NCBI RefSeq assembly: GCF_001679665.1
Contig: NZ_CP013244.1
Coordinates: 2,178,980-2,242,979, forward strand
Reading direction: 5' to 3'
Length of the DNA: 64,000 bases
Source of the DNA: Candidatus Viadribacter manganicus
GTDB taxonomy: Bacteria > Pseudomonadota > Alphaproteobacteria > Caulobacterales > Aquidulcibacteraceae
Shown: positions 16,829-26,471 of the stretch, in pieces
Numbering within the stretch: the stretch's first letter is position 1
Layout of the letters: every line of letters starts with the position of its first letter
The notes under the pieces: generated by a model
What the model was told of the DNA's origin: nothing
Databases searched by the model: none
Seen by the model: the letters and a program-made list of their open reading frames with translations, nothing else
Made by a program: the position numbers and the translations under genes

Positions 16829-18955
16829 ATGAAACTCAATATGAACAACGGCCGCGCGCTCCGGTTTGCGTGCGCCGCAGCGGCCATCAGCGTCGGATTG
16901 AGTGGCGTGGCTGCAGCGCAGACTACCGCTGACGACACCATCACCGTCATCGGGCCGCGCAGTTATCGCGCCGCCGAGACTTCCAGCTCCACCCGCACCG
17001 ATACGCCGCTGATTGACGTGCCCCAGTCCGTCACCGTGGTCACCGAAGCGGAGATCCGCGACCGCGCCGCGCAGAATCTCGCCGATACTGTGCGCTACGT
17101 GCCCGGCGTTTCATTCGCGCAGGGTGAAGGCAATCGCGACACGCCGATTTTCCGCGGCAATGCAACGACCGCCGACATGTTCGTCGATGGCGTGCGCGAC
17201 GACGTTCAATACTATCGCGATCTCTACAACGTCGAACGCGTCGATGTTCTACGTGGCTCCAACGGCATGATCTTCGGCCGTGGTGGCGGCGGCGGCGTGC
17301 TCAATCGCGTCACGCGCCAAGCCAATGGCCGCAACAGCCATGCCTTCACCACGCAGTTCTCAGGCGAAGGCGGTGGCCGTGTCACGGGCGATCTCGCCAT
17401 GGCGCTCGATGAAGTGGCCTCGTTTCGCGTGACGGGCGTCTACGAAGATAGCGAAAGTTATCGCGATGACGTCACCTACGAGCGCAACGGCATCAACCCG
17501 ACCTTGCTAGTTGAGATCGATCCGTCAACCTCGCTGCGCGTCGGCTATGAATACTATGACTATGAATTCGTCGCGGACCGCGGCGTATCGAGCTTCAACG
17601 GACGCCCGCTTGACGTCGATCCGAGCGCATTTTTCGGCGATCCGGCCCGCAGTCCGACGACCACGACCGTCAACGCATTGAACCTGCGTTTCGAACATGA
17701 GTTCAGTGGCGGCGCGCGGATCAGCAATCACACGCGTTGGGGTATCTACGACAAATTCTATCAAAACGTCTTCGCCGGCGCGCCGTCAGGCGGCGGCGCC
17801 AACGTCGCGATCGAAGCCTACAACCAAGCCACAGATCGCAACTCTTTCTTCAATCAGACCGATCTCACGCTCGAACTCGCAACCGGCGGCGTTGAGCACA
17901 CCATCCTCGCAGGCTTCGAATTTGGCCGTCAGATCACCGACAACTTCCGCGAGACTGGCTATTTCACAGCGATATCTCCAACGGCGACGTCGGTCACCGT
18001 CCTGGTGAGCAATCCGCGTTACACCGGCCCGATCGAGTTCCGGCAAAGCGCAAGCGACGCCGACAATCACGGCGCCGCGACCCAATACGCCGCCTTCGTG
18101 CAGGACCAGGTAGAGCTTTCGCCGCATTGGCAGGCTGTTATCGGCGTTCGCTATGATCGCTTCGAGGCTGAGCTGACCAATGAACGCACGGGCGCGCAGT
18201 TCAGTGCCGAGGACAGTCTTTGGTCGCCGCGTGTTGGCCTCATCTTCAAGCCGGTTGAGAACGCCTCGATCTACGCCAGTTATTCGCAGACATTCGTTCC
18301 GCGCGCGGGCGAGCAGCTAGCTTCACTCAGCGCCGCCAACTCGCCTCTTGATCCCGAAGAATGGGAAAACATCGAGCTCGGGGCGAAGTGGGATATCCTG
18401 CCGTCGCTGTCGCTTACGGGTGCGATCTACCAACTGCAACGCACGAATGTCGCTGTCACCGATCCGTTGAACGCGACCCAGCTCATCCTCGTCGATGGCC
18501 AGCAAGTGCAGGGCTACGAGATTGGTCTGAGCGGCGACATCACCGACAATTGGCATGTTGTTGGCGGCTACGCCTATCAAGATAGCGAAATCCTCACCAA
18601 CCAATCCGCCATAGTTCGAGCGGGCGCGCGCCTCGCACAGACACCGGAGCAGACGTTTTCTCTCTGGAACCGCTACGACCTCACGCCGTCACTCGGCGCG
18701 GGTCTTGGCGTTATCTATGTGGGTGAGCGCTTTGCCACGGTTGAAAACCTCGCAACACCGGCGAGTAACGTCGTTCTCGGTGGTTATACGCGCGTCGATG
18801 CCGCCGCCTATTGGACGATCAACGATCAGCTTCGCGTACAGCTGAACGTCGAGAACCTTCTGGACGAAGAGTATTTCATCAACGCTCACAGCGCGACGAA
18901 CATCATGCCCGGATCGCCGCGTTCATATCGCGTCGCGCTCACAGCAGCCTTCTAG
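16829..18955 (+). CDS. TonB-dependent siderophore receptor (Fiu/FhuE-like)
   Basis: An outer-membrane receptor of 708 residues, likely for a ferric siderophore. A signal peptide ends SGVAAAQT, and the TonB box region is DDTITVIG. The plug has the siderophore-receptor signature (TPLIDVPQSVTVVTEAEI, then VDGVRDDVQYYRDLYNVERVDVLRGSNGMIFGRG, given here in parts), and the barrel ends RSYRVALTAAF. I chose the ATG at 16829 after GGTGGGGG; an upstream in-frame start at 16775 would add 18 residues before the signal peptide. No siderophore synthesis or inner-membrane transport genes lie beside it, so it probably scavenges foreign siderophores. No convincing Fur box is visible to me. Confidence 0.9.
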   Translation: MKLNMNNGRALRFACAAAAISVGLSGVAAAQTTADDTITVIGPRSYRAAETSSSTRTDTPLIDVPQSVTVVTEAEIRDRAAQNLADTVRYVPGVSFAQGEGNRDTPIFRGNATTADMFVDGVRDDVQYYRDLYNVERVDVLRGSNGMIFGRGGGGGVLNRVTRQANGRNSHAFTTQFSGEGGGRVTGDLAMALDEVASFRVTGVYEDSESYRDDVTYERNGINPTLLVEIDPSTSLRVGYEYYDYEFVADRGVSSFNGRPLDVDPSAFFGDPARSPTTTTVNALNLRFEHEFSGGARISNHTRWGIYDKFYQNVFAGAPSGGGANVAIEAYNQATDRNSFFNQTDLTLELATGGVEHTILAGFEFGRQITDNFRETGYFTAISPTATSVTVLVSNPRYTGPIEFRQSASDADNHGAATQYAAFVQDQVELSPHWQAVIGVRYDRFEAELTNERTGAQFSAEDSLWSPRVGLIFKPVENASIYASYSQTFVPRAGEQLASLSAANSPLDPEEWENIELGAKWDILPSLSLTGAIYQLQRTNVAVTDPLNATQLILVDGQQVQGYEIGLSGDITDNWHVVGGYAYQDSEILTNQSAIVRAGARLAQTPEQTFSLWNRYDLTPSLGAGLGVIYVGERFATVENLATPASNVVLGGYTRVDAAAYWTINDQLRVQLNVENLLDEEYFINAHSATNIMPGSPRSYRVALTAAF

Positions 18956-18962
18956 AAGCTCG

Positions 18963-19561
18963 TTACTGGGCGATTGGGCCCATAGCGCGGCGATTGTGCT
19001 CCGCCAATTCGTAATAGTGCGGCGCCAAGGTAAGCGCGGTCGCCAGCAGACGATCGGCGACGGCGCGATCGCCGCGGCGCGCGGCTACGACAGCGACGTT
19101 GTTAAGCGTTGCGGGAAGATTGCGTTCTGCAACGCGCGGCCAGCGCGGCGTCATACTGACCGGTCATGGCCAGTGCCATGCGGCGATTGTTGGTTGCGGT
19201 CGTCAATGTCGGATCGAGGGAGATCGCGGCGTCAAAGGCTTGCATGGCGTTCGCGGGTTGACCGCGTTGCATCAGAGAGAGGCCGCGATTGTTTTGAAGC
19301 GTCGCTTGGTGCGGCGCCTGCCGTGAGGCCGAGATTGTAGGCAGCGTCGGCGGCGTTCCAGTCGTGTTGGGAGTCCGCGATCATGCCGAGGCCATTCCAG
19401 GAGCGCCAGAGCGTATTGTCCAATTGAACGGTGCGTTGAAGCGGGCCTTCGGCGGCAGCGAGACAGCGCGCGGCGTTTGCGGCGACGAAGCCGTGGCCGA
19501 ATATGTCGGTCTCTTTCCGCACGCGACCTATCGCATGATTGAAGGCGCAGTCCATGAGCAA
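18963..19561 (-). pseudogene. Frameshifted TadD-like TPR protein
   Basis: Three pieces of one TPR protein lie in three reading frames on this strand. The first runs from ~19555 (NTLWRSWNGLGMIADSQHDW...AAYNLGLTA). The second, about 19310-19145, has QNNRGLSLMQRGQPANAMQAFDAAISLDP in pieces. The third, 19154-18963, has LPATLNNVAVVAARRGDRA to the stop. Joining them needs one shift near 19315 and another near 19145. The joined protein resembles the C-terminal half of TadD-type TPR lipoproteins, and the expected lipoprotein N-terminus is missing. It is either a decayed remnant or the product of two sequence errors; the missing N-terminus favours decay. Confidence 0.65.
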
Positions 19562-19666
19562 TGGTGGGATTAGCCGGACGCCTACGAGACGGCGCCGCGC
19601 GAATGCATAGTCTCACTTGATGGCGCGCCTTAGTGGATGGCCGAAGCGACGCGCCTCGCGCGGGAG

Positions 19667-19743
19667 TGGCGGCTCCGGAGAGATTCGAACTCCCGACCGT
19701 GTCCTTAGGACGGACCCGCTCTATCCAGCTGAGCTACGGAGCC
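19667..19743 (-). tRNA. tRNA-Arg (anticodon CCU)
   Basis: A 77-base cloverleaf with acceptor stem GGCTCCG/CGGAGCC, D-arm GCTC...GAGC, T-arm with TTCGAAT, discriminator G and an encoded CCA. The anticodon loop GTCCTAA gives CCU, reading AGG codons. The outermost anticodon-stem pair is G-A. No integrase or direct repeat of its 3' end is visible nearby. Confidence 0.93.
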
Positions 19744-19872
19744 TACCAAGCGGAGAGCTAGGGAAATCGCGGCCGTATCGCAACCTGTTTGCGGCCCCGA
19801 AGGCTGGACACTCCAGCCGCACCCGGCCCATGGTGCGCCGGGGCGCGAGAGGCAAACGGGGAGACGCCGTTC

Positions 19873-21702
19873 ATGGCGCAGAAATACGCCAATACCTGGT
19901 CGCGGGCGGCGGCCAGCCTCACAGCGCTTTCGCATACGCAGGCTGGCGCCTTTCGTTGGGGTGTGTTGATTGTCCTGATCGCTGTGTGGTTCGTCGGCGG
20001 GCTTTGGCTGTGGCGCGCCGAGCCGCTCTCGGAAGCGCTCTACCGTACCTTCAGCGCCGTCAGCATGTGGGACGAATATTTCAACGCCAATGAGCCGATG
20101 CGCGAAGTGGTGCGCTATGCGGCGCTGGCGGCGCCGGTAGTAGGCTTGTTGTTCGCGTTTTCCGGCCAACTTGGCCGTTCGCTGGCGCGCATTTTCAATC
20201 TCGGCGCCGCCCGCCACGTCGTTATCGCCGGCGATAGCGTCGCCGCGCTGTCGTTGGCGCAAGATTGCCGTAAGCGCAGAGATTCCGTAATCCTCATTGC
20301 CGACGAGCTGCCCTCGGAAACGGCACTTGGGCTGCGGCGCAAGGGCGTTATCGTGCTTGAAGGCAACGCCACTCACGTCGAGACCTTGCGCACCGCGCGC
20401 GCCCATCACGCCGCTCACGTCATCGCCTACGAGCCTGACGATACTGCAAATCTCCAGATCGAAGCCGCCGTACGCCGCCTCGTTGGCGATGCGCGTCGCA
20501 AGCCGCCGATTGGGGTGCATGTCTCGACGCGCTCGCCGATGTTGCTGAAAGAAGCGCGCGAAATGCGCTCGGCCCAGGTGCGCAAAAAGAAGAGCCAGGC
20601 TTCGCCGATCGATCCCAAGCCATTCTCGCTCGAAGAAATGGCCGCGCGCGCGCTGGTGCAGAAGGAGAGCCAGGTCTTGCTCTCGCTGGCGCAGCAGCTT
20701 GGTCAGCCGCGCTTGCACATCGTGTTTTTTGGTTTCGATGGCGCGGCGGAAGCCGTCGCCGAGCGCATCCTTATGAGCATGTGGTCGGCGCACTTTGAAG
20801 CGCCGCGCCTTACCGTGCTGACCCAAGCGCCGGAGGCCGCAGAGGCCGGTTTCAAAGCCCGTCACCGCGAAGCCTTCGCCAACCCGAATGCATGGGTCGC
20901 CGATATCGCCTTCCAGCAATTCGATTGGGACATGGCCTCGGTCGGCGCCGAAGTTCTTGAAGGTGTCGAGCAATCGCGCGGCAAGCCAACCGCGATCATC
21001 GTCTCCACCGGCTCCGATCCCGGCAACATCCATCTTTCCATCGCGCTGAAGCGCGTTTGCAATAACGGCATGCGCTGGCCCGTGCCGATTTACATGCGCG
21101 AGACCAGCCAATCGGAGTTTTCGCAGCAATACGCCAAGGGCGATGAGACTGAAGAGCTTGACGCTTACCTGCTGGCCTTCGGGGCGCATCAGGTCAACTC
21201 CACCCGCGCTCGCATCATCGATGGCTTGCTGGATCAAGGCGCGGCGATCGCGCACGAGCATTACAGTCGAAGCCTCGGCGAGCGCGATGCGATGAGCATG
21301 CGCGAGCTGCAAGCGGCTATGAAAGATTGGAGCGATGTGCTCGAAACTTATCGCGCCGCCAACCGCGCTGTCGCTGATGCAGCGATGGTGAAAGTCTGGG
21401 ACGCGGGCTTCCGCGCCGCCAATAAGGGCGAGAAGGGCGAGCACAATGTCGCCGTGCCGCCGGATCTGCTGGAGCGGATGGCGCGGCGTGAGCATGATCG
21501 ATGGATGGCTGAGCGCTTGATGTCAGGCTGGCGCCCGACCGGCTTGAGCGAGGCGCGCAACAACGATCTCATGGCGCACGATAAGATCGTCGGCTGGGAT
21601 CAGCTTAACGAGAACGACCGCAACAACGACGTCACGCAGGTGCGCGCCTCAATGGATGTCGCGCGCCTGATGCACAAGGAAGGCTTCGTGCCGCGCGGCT
21701 AG
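19873..21702 (+). CDS. Channel-like membrane protein with RCK/TrkA-N and C-terminal RyR domain
   Basis: A 609-residue protein with an ion-channel-like layout. TM1 is about residues 27-47 (WGVLIVLIAVWFVGGLWLW). A pore-like loop follows (ALYRTFSAVSMWDEYF, with no TVGYG filter), then TM2 at about 82-98 (APVVGLLFAFSG). A Rossmann RCK/TrkA-N-like domain starts near 114 (HVVIAGDSVAALSLA, with a degenerate glycine motif). A second RCK-like unit may start near 285 (LHIVFFGFDGAAEAVAERI). The C-terminus is a RyR domain (ARREHDRWMAERLMSGWRP, about 536-600). RyR domains in bacteria have been proposed to sense nucleotide-like ligands. Start ATG 19873 follows GGGGAG. Function is not established. Confidence 0.8.
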   Translation: MAQKYANTWSRAAASLTALSHTQAGAFRWGVLIVLIAVWFVGGLWLWRAEPLSEALYRTFSAVSMWDEYFNANEPMREVVRYAALAAPVVGLLFAFSGQLGRSLARIFNLGAARHVVIAGDSVAALSLAQDCRKRRDSVILIADELPSETALGLRRKGVIVLEGNATHVETLRTARAHHAAHVIAYEPDDTANLQIEAAVRRLVGDARRKPPIGVHVSTRSPMLLKEAREMRSAQVRKKKSQASPIDPKPFSLEEMAARALVQKESQVLLSLAQQLGQPRLHIVFFGFDGAAEAVAERILMSMWSAHFEAPRLTVLTQAPEAAEAGFKARHREAFANPNAWVADIAFQQFDWDMASVGAEVLEGVEQSRGKPTAIIVSTGSDPGNIHLSIALKRVCNNGMRWPVPIYMRETSQSEFSQQYAKGDETEELDAYLLAFGAHQVNSTRARIIDGLLDQGAAIAHEHYSRSLGERDAMSMRELQAAMKDWSDVLETYRAANRAVADAAMVKVWDAGFRAANKGEKGEHNVAVPPDLLERMARREHDRWMAERLMSGWRPTGLSEARNNDLMAHDKIVGWDQLNENDRNNDVTQVRASMDVARLMHKEGFVPRG

Positions 21703-23756
21703 TCGCCGATCCGGCCGCCGTCATCACGCGTAATCACGATCACTGCCGAGCGCGGCCAGGTGTCGCCACCATCGGGGAAGTGTGAAGGCGGCGGCGCACC
21801 CCCGCTCCAACGCTGGGCCGCGTAATCGACGCCCGCCACGTCGCTCGCGCCGGGATGCTGGATGCCGCAGAAAAACGCGCGCTCATCAGGCGCCATCAGC
21901 GGACCGCAAATCTCGGCTCCGACAGGACCCACGAGAAATCTCTTGATCGGACGTGGCCATTCCGCAGCGACCGGGGTCATTATCACGCAGTCGTTGCAGT
22001 CTTCGAAGATCGCATCACTGCCGTCCGTCGTGATCCAGACGCGATGTGAGGAATCGATGAACATGTTGTCGGGGCAGGCAAAGCGCTCGCCGCTGGTCGT
22101 TACTTCGCCGTTGAATGTAGACGCGATGAAGGCCTGCGCGCCGCCGCCGCGTGTGCGCTTGGTCGGCGACGTTGCATTGGGATCGCCGCCCATCACGAAG
22201 ATGTCCCACGTGAACGTCAGCGCGCCGCAATCGCCATTGGCTTCGTCGAATCGCACGATATGGCCGGTGAGGTTGCTTTGCGCCGCATCCGGGTTTTCGT
22301 GATTCTCACGGCGCGGATTGCCGGGATGCGCAAAGCCGCGCTCGCTATTGTAGGTGCAGGCGATCAGAACCGGTCCGAGGCCCACGAGATTTTCGTCGCG
22401 CACTGCCTCGACATCTTCGGGGCGATCCATGGGGGTTGCGCCAAGCAGGCGCGCGGCGTCGCGCGCGCGCACCAGTGCGTCGGCTTGGTTGCGAAACCGC
22501 ACTGGTGATCCTTCGGCTTCTGCTGCCCGGTTCGCCGCCGCTGCATCAATCGGCACCCAGCGGCCACTGCCGTCTTCTTCAAGCCGCGCCACATAGAGCT
22601 GGCCCTCGTCGAGTAGATCCATGTTCGCGTCGCGATTGGAGGGATCGAAGCGTCCACGTGTCACGAATTTATAGACGTGCTCATCGCGCTGATCGTCGCC
22701 GGTATAAACGGCAACGCGTCCGTCTCGCGTCAGGGCCGTCGTTGCGCACTCATTCTTCTTGCGACCAAGCGCGGTGCGCTTCTTCGGCGTTGAATGTGGA
22801 TCATAGGGATCGATCTCGACAATCCAGCCGTAAAGTGAGGGTCCGTAAGGGTTCTCGGGCGTCCTAAATTGGCGCGGCGCCCGGTCAGGATTTCCGCCGT
22901 CCGCGTATCCGAACGAGCTCGCATCGAGCGCCAACGCCGGCTCTGCGATTTGCAGCCGCGTCGGCAGCGATCCCATGAAGAGGCCGTCGAAATTCTCTTC
23001 CGCCGTTAGATACGTGCCCCACGGCGTTAGCCCGCCAGCGCAATTCGCCGATGTGCCGCAACGAACCGCATCGGCCGGGGCATGAGCGCCCGCTGGCGCC
23101 GGTTCCGAGGCGTTCACAATCGCTGCTGCCGTCGTGATCCAAGGATGGCGCGCCGCTGGCCCGCTGAACACCATTGGCGTGAACGGCGTGATCCGCCGGT
23201 TTCGGCCCGATGTGGCGTTGCTCTTCACCACCCGCCATTCACCAGCGCTGCGTTCGAGCTCGACGACGCTGACCCCGGTCGCGGCATAGAAGGCTTCCAT
23301 ATGCGCTGGCGTCAGGTCGCGCGGCGAGCGCAGCGACGGAAACGCGAGCTCCGGTGAAATTTGTTCGTTGTTTGCGCACAAGATCATCCGATCCTGCGTG
23401 CTGGGCGGCGGATACGCATACTCGGCCGCGAAGAGCGCGAGCATGTCGTTGTTTTGTCCGAAGCGGCGCTCCTGTTCCGCGCGGGTCATCGAATCGAGAT
23501 CGGGCGCATTCGCCATGCCTTCAAACAGCGCATCGCCCCAGGCGATGAGCTTGCGCCACGAATAGCCGGCCGGCAGCGTCACGGTGTCAGCGTTGGTTGC
23601 AGCAACTGAGGTGAAGCCCGCACCGTTCGCCGACAGCGCTCCCAGTGGCGCGCCTTGCGGTGACGCGCATGCGGTAAGCTCGAGCAATGGCAAGCCGACA
23701 AGCCCGCCCAACAACGCCCGCCGCGAGGCAATCAGTTCATTGATATGCTTGGTCAC
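21699..23756 (-). CDS. PhoX-family alkaline phosphatase (DUF839), Tat-exported
   Basis: A 685-residue member of the PhoX family, calcium/iron-dependent phosphatases that release phosphate from organic esters in the periplasm. The N-terminus has a Tat motif (SRRALLGGLVGLPLLELTAC). The cysteine after LTA could also be a lipobox. Family features include TPWGTYLTAEENFDG, GWIVEIDPYDP, LGRKKNECATT, and VWITTDGSDAIF near the C-terminus. Its last four bases overlap the converging RyR-protein gene. No Pho box or phosphate transport genes are visible, so substrate and regulation remain open. Confidence 0.85.
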   Translation of the reverse strand: MTKHINELIASRRALLGGLVGLPLLELTACASPQGAPLGALSANGAGFTSVAATNADTVTLPAGYSWRKLIAWGDALFEGMANAPDLDSMTRAEQERRFGQNNDMLALFAAEYAYPPPSTQDRMILCANNEQISPELAFPSLRSPRDLTPAHMEAFYAATGVSVVELERSAGEWRVVKSNATSGRNRRITPFTPMVFSGPAARHPWITTAAAIVNASEPAPAGAHAPADAVRCGTSANCAGGLTPWGTYLTAEENFDGLFMGSLPTRLQIAEPALALDASSFGYADGGNPDRAPRQFRTPENPYGPSLYGWIVEIDPYDPHSTPKKRTALGRKKNECATTALTRDGRVAVYTGDDQRDEHVYKFVTRGRFDPSNRDANMDLLDEGQLYVARLEEDGSGRWVPIDAAAANRAAEAEGSPVRFRNQADALVRARDAARLLGATPMDRPEDVEAVRDENLVGLGPVLIACTYNSERGFAHPGNPRRENHENPDAAQSNLTGHIVRFDEANGDCGALTFTWDIFVMGGDPNATSPTKRTRGGGAQAFIASTFNGEVTTSGERFACPDNMFIDSSHRVWITTDGSDAIFEDCNDCVIMTPVAAEWPRPIKRFLVGPVGAEICGPLMAPDERAFFCGIQHPGASDVAGVDYAAQRWSGGAPPPSHFPDGGDTWPRSAVIVITRDDGGRIGD

Positions 23757-23808
23757 TTAGCACCGCCCTATAGAGTCGCCGCACGCCTACGTCGCCGATG
23801 CGACAGTG

Positions 23809-25239
23809 CTATGACGGGCCGAGCGCCTCGCGCAGGGACGCAATGTCACGCAGCTTTGCCTCGTACCATGACCAGTCATCGCTTTCGGCAATCGGCGCCC
23901 ACACCTTCTCTACTTCGTCGATGATGAGTGTCGCCGGAGTGTCGCGTTGGAAGTAGGGGTGGCGCAGAAATTCGCTGGCGCTTGCGCCGGTGCGCCCGGC
24001 CATGCCGCTACGGATTGGCGCAAAGTCCGTGTCCGCATAAAGCGCGGCCTGAGGACTTGCCGCGGCGCGGGCGGCGCTCGCTTCGCCGCCATACCAATCG
24101 AAGAAGAACTGATCCCAACCAGCTTGGCTCTCCGTCAGCCATGCGAACAGCTCGGAAAGAAACTGCATGTCGGCGCCCATCTCGCCCTCGATCAGATTGA
24201 GGCGGGCGAACACACCGTCGCGCAGGCCGATCTGATACGCCGCGCCAAACCGATGCAACTCCGCTTCCAGCAAGTGCGCCGAACAAACGAGGCTCATCGC
24301 GCCGCCAAGCTGCGCCAGCGCCCACGACACCGCTTCGGGCTGGCGCCCAAACGCATAGAGCCCATTTTGATCGAAATACGCTGCCGTAAACGCCGGATCG
24401 CTGACTGGCACGAACCGCCAGGGCCCATAATCGAAGCTTTCGCCCGCGATGTTGAGATTATCGGTGTTCAGAACACCGTGTACAAAACCAGCCGCCATCC
24501 AACTGCCGGCGAGCCGTGCGTTTGCCTCGACCACATCGCCAAACAACGCAGCCGCACGCGCTTCGCCCTCTAAGGCGCGATGGCGCGGATAATACGCTGT
24601 GCAGCAATGCTCGATCAGCGTCTGCATCAAGTCTCGCCGCTCGAAATAAGCAACCCGTTGGAAAGTTCCAAACCGGATGTGACTGTGTGAGAGGCGCACC
24701 AGAACAGATGAGCGCGTCGGCGAGGGCTCATCGCCGCGGTGAAGCTGCTCGCCGGTCTCGAAGAGCGAGAACGGTTTGGACGTATAAACGCCCAACGCCT
24801 CCAGCATCTCCCCCGCCAGAACCTCGCGCACGCCGCCCTTCAGCGTCAGGCGCCCATCACCGAAACGTGAGTACGGTGTTTGCCCCGAGCCTTTCGTCGC
24901 GAGATCGAGCAAGCGGCCGTCGTTATCTCGCAATTGCGCGAACAAGAATCCGCGGCCGTCGCCAATGTCGGGATTGTAGGTTCTGAATTGATGCCCGTGA
25001 TAACGCATCGCCAGTGGTTGGCTCATATTTTCCGGCAGCGCTTCAAAGCGTGCAAAATGCGCTTCCCACTCGGCCTCGCTCAGCGCGTCGAGCCCCACAC
25101 GCGTCGCCCAGCGTTGGTTCCGCCAGCGTAATGCATGCTGTGGAAATCGCGCTGGCGCCACTGGATCGGCAAATTCTTGCCCGAGTGTCGCGAAGAGAGG
25201 ATCGGGCCGGTAACGCGCCGTGACGGGCATGAGGTTCAT
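23809..25239 (-). CDS. selO: Protein adenylyltransferase SelO (YdiU/UPF0061)
   Basis: A pseudokinase-fold enzyme that transfers AMP from ATP to Ser/Thr/Tyr of target proteins, linked to redox stress in the family. It has 476 residues, the usual bacterial length. Conserved family blocks are MRYHGHQF, NPDIGDGRGFLFAQL, TKGSGQTPYSRFGDGRLTLKGG, the RSSVLVRLSHSHIRFGTFQR block, GVLNTDNLNIAGESFDYGPW (catalytic/metal region) and RRHPYFQ-like FLRHPYFQRD at the end. The start is ATG 25239, with ATG 25230 possible; neither has a clear ribosome-binding site. It stands alone, diverging from the lipoprotein gene at 25349. Confidence 0.92.
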   Translation of the reverse strand: MNLMPVTARYRPDPLFATLGQEFADPVAPARFPQHALRWRNQRWATRVGLDALSEAEWEAHFARFEALPENMSQPLAMRYHGHQFRTYNPDIGDGRGFLFAQLRDNDGRLLDLATKGSGQTPYSRFGDGRLTLKGGVREVLAGEMLEALGVYTSKPFSLFETGEQLHRGDEPSPTRSSVLVRLSHSHIRFGTFQRVAYFERRDLMQTLIEHCCTAYYPRHRALEGEARAAALFGDVVEANARLAGSWMAAGFVHGVLNTDNLNIAGESFDYGPWRFVPVSDPAFTAAYFDQNGLYAFGRQPEAVSWALAQLGGAMSLVCSAHLLEAELHRFGAAYQIGLRDGVFARLNLIEGEMGADMQFLSELFAWLTESQAGWDQFFFDWYGGEASAARAAASPQAALYADTDFAPIRSGMAGRTGASASEFLRHPYFQRDTPATLIIDEVEKVWAPIAESDDWSWYEAKLRDIASLREALGPS

Positions 25240-25348
25240 CTAGGCGCGTGCGGGCGAGAAGTCATGCGTCATTCACGCGATGGGCCGTGACGAGCGCGGC
25301 GGTTTGTGGCAATCAATTGGCGGGGGCGACGGAAGGGTCGTGGGACTT

Positions 25349-26419
25349 ATGTCGGCGCACACTTTGAGCATTGTCGGCGCGGTTTTCGCCTTCGTGACGC
25401 TCGGCGCGTGCACTGAAAACGCGAACGGCGCCAAGACCGAGCGCAGCTCTGCTGAGCGTGTCGCTGCGGCGCTCGATGTCTGCGGCGAAGATGGCGGCGA
25501 ATTCGCTCAACGCGTGTGTGAAAACACATCGCTCGCCGCACTCGATAGTCAGGTCCGCCAAACCCTCGTCGCTGAATCGGCCTCGATATCGGACGCCGGC
25601 ACGACGCTGCTTATCCAAAATCAAAACCGCTGGCGCGAGGCCGCGCGCGTGACGTGCGGGATTATCGATGCCGAGGCCCAGCCAGACCAGGACCAGCAAC
25701 GCTGCCTGGAAGCGGCGTTCCGCGCGCGCGCTCAGGATGCGCAAACCGCCGTGCAGGAAGTTGGCGGCTACACCTTCCAACGTATGGAGCTCGTCGACGC
25801 CACGCCAGTGACCGCCGAGGTCGCGTCCGCGATGGGTGGATCCGCCCCGGTCGCGGTCGAGCGCGACATTCGCTTTCCGCGCATCGACGGCCCGCAGACC
25901 GCGGAGATCCGCCGCTTCAACGAACTCGTCGCGCAGCAGCCGCAGTTTCAGTTGGGCGACGCCACCAATGAGAACGTCAATTACTCGATCGCTTACGCTG
26001 GCCAGGAGCTGATCTCGGTCAAGTTCATTATCAGCGCCGACTCGATCGCCGCCGCCAACGCCACCAATACAGTGAAGGCTGTCACCGTGGTCATGAGCGA
26101 TGGCGGACGCTTGCTTACGGAAGCGGACGTTTTCCGCGCCGCTTCGGGTTGGCAGGATTTCATCACTGACCGCGCCGTCGCCCGTATCGCGCGCGAGTTT
26201 CCCGATTACACCAACTTCCCGCCCCGCCGCGATGTTTATGAGACTGCGACTAAGCCGCACCTCTGGCTCATCACAGAGCAGGGGCTTGTCCTCATGTTTC
26301 CGCCGCTCTCGTTCGGCGGTTCGCACGCCGACGGCGGCATCGAGGTCACGATCCCCTGGACGGACCTGCGCCCGTACCTGAACCCCGCGGCGCCCGCGCC
26401 GATCCGCGCCGCCGTCTAA
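25349..26419 (+). CDS. Lipoprotein with LprI-like and DUF3298-like regions
   Basis: A 356-residue envelope protein. The N-terminus MSAHTLSIVGAVFAFVTLGAC is a lipoprotein signal with Cys21. Residues ~45-140 carry a cysteine pattern (C-GEDGGEFAQRVC...NRWREAARVTC...QQRCLEAAFRAR) like the LprI/DUF1311 lysozyme-inhibitor family. The C-terminal ~200 residues (YSIAYAGQELISVKFIIS, LTEADVFRAASGW, PHLWLITEQGLVLMFPP) resemble DUF3298/RsiV-type domains. The ATG at 25349 is preceded by GGAAGGG at a rather long distance. It may bind or inhibit a cell-wall hydrolase, by family resemblance only. Confidence 0.7.
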   Translation: MSAHTLSIVGAVFAFVTLGACTENANGAKTERSSAERVAAALDVCGEDGGEFAQRVCENTSLAALDSQVRQTLVAESASISDAGTTLLIQNQNRWREAARVTCGIIDAEAQPDQDQQRCLEAAFRARAQDAQTAVQEVGGYTFQRMELVDATPVTAEVASAMGGSAPVAVERDIRFPRIDGPQTAEIRRFNELVAQQPQFQLGDATNENVNYSIAYAGQELISVKFIISADSIAAANATNTVKAVTVVMSDGGRLLTEADVFRAASGWQDFITDRAVARIAREFPDYTNFPPRRDVYETATKPHLWLITEQGLVLMFPPLSFGGSHADGGIEVTIPWTDLRPYLNPAAPAPIRAAV

Positions 26420-26471
26420 TGGGTGGAGATGTCGCGCTCCAAAGCGCTGCGCGATTGCGCTAACCAACACC

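Noticed and set aside
19667..19743. tRNA-Arg as the attachment site of an integrated element
   Set aside because: No integrase, no duplicated tRNA end and no foreign-looking genes on either side.
19705..21495. A 596-codon open frame on the minus strand opposite the RyR gene
   Set aside because: It overlaps the tRNA and the RyR-protein gene, has no recognisable domain and follows the usual antisense bias of GC-rich DNA. The plus-strand protein has clear domains.
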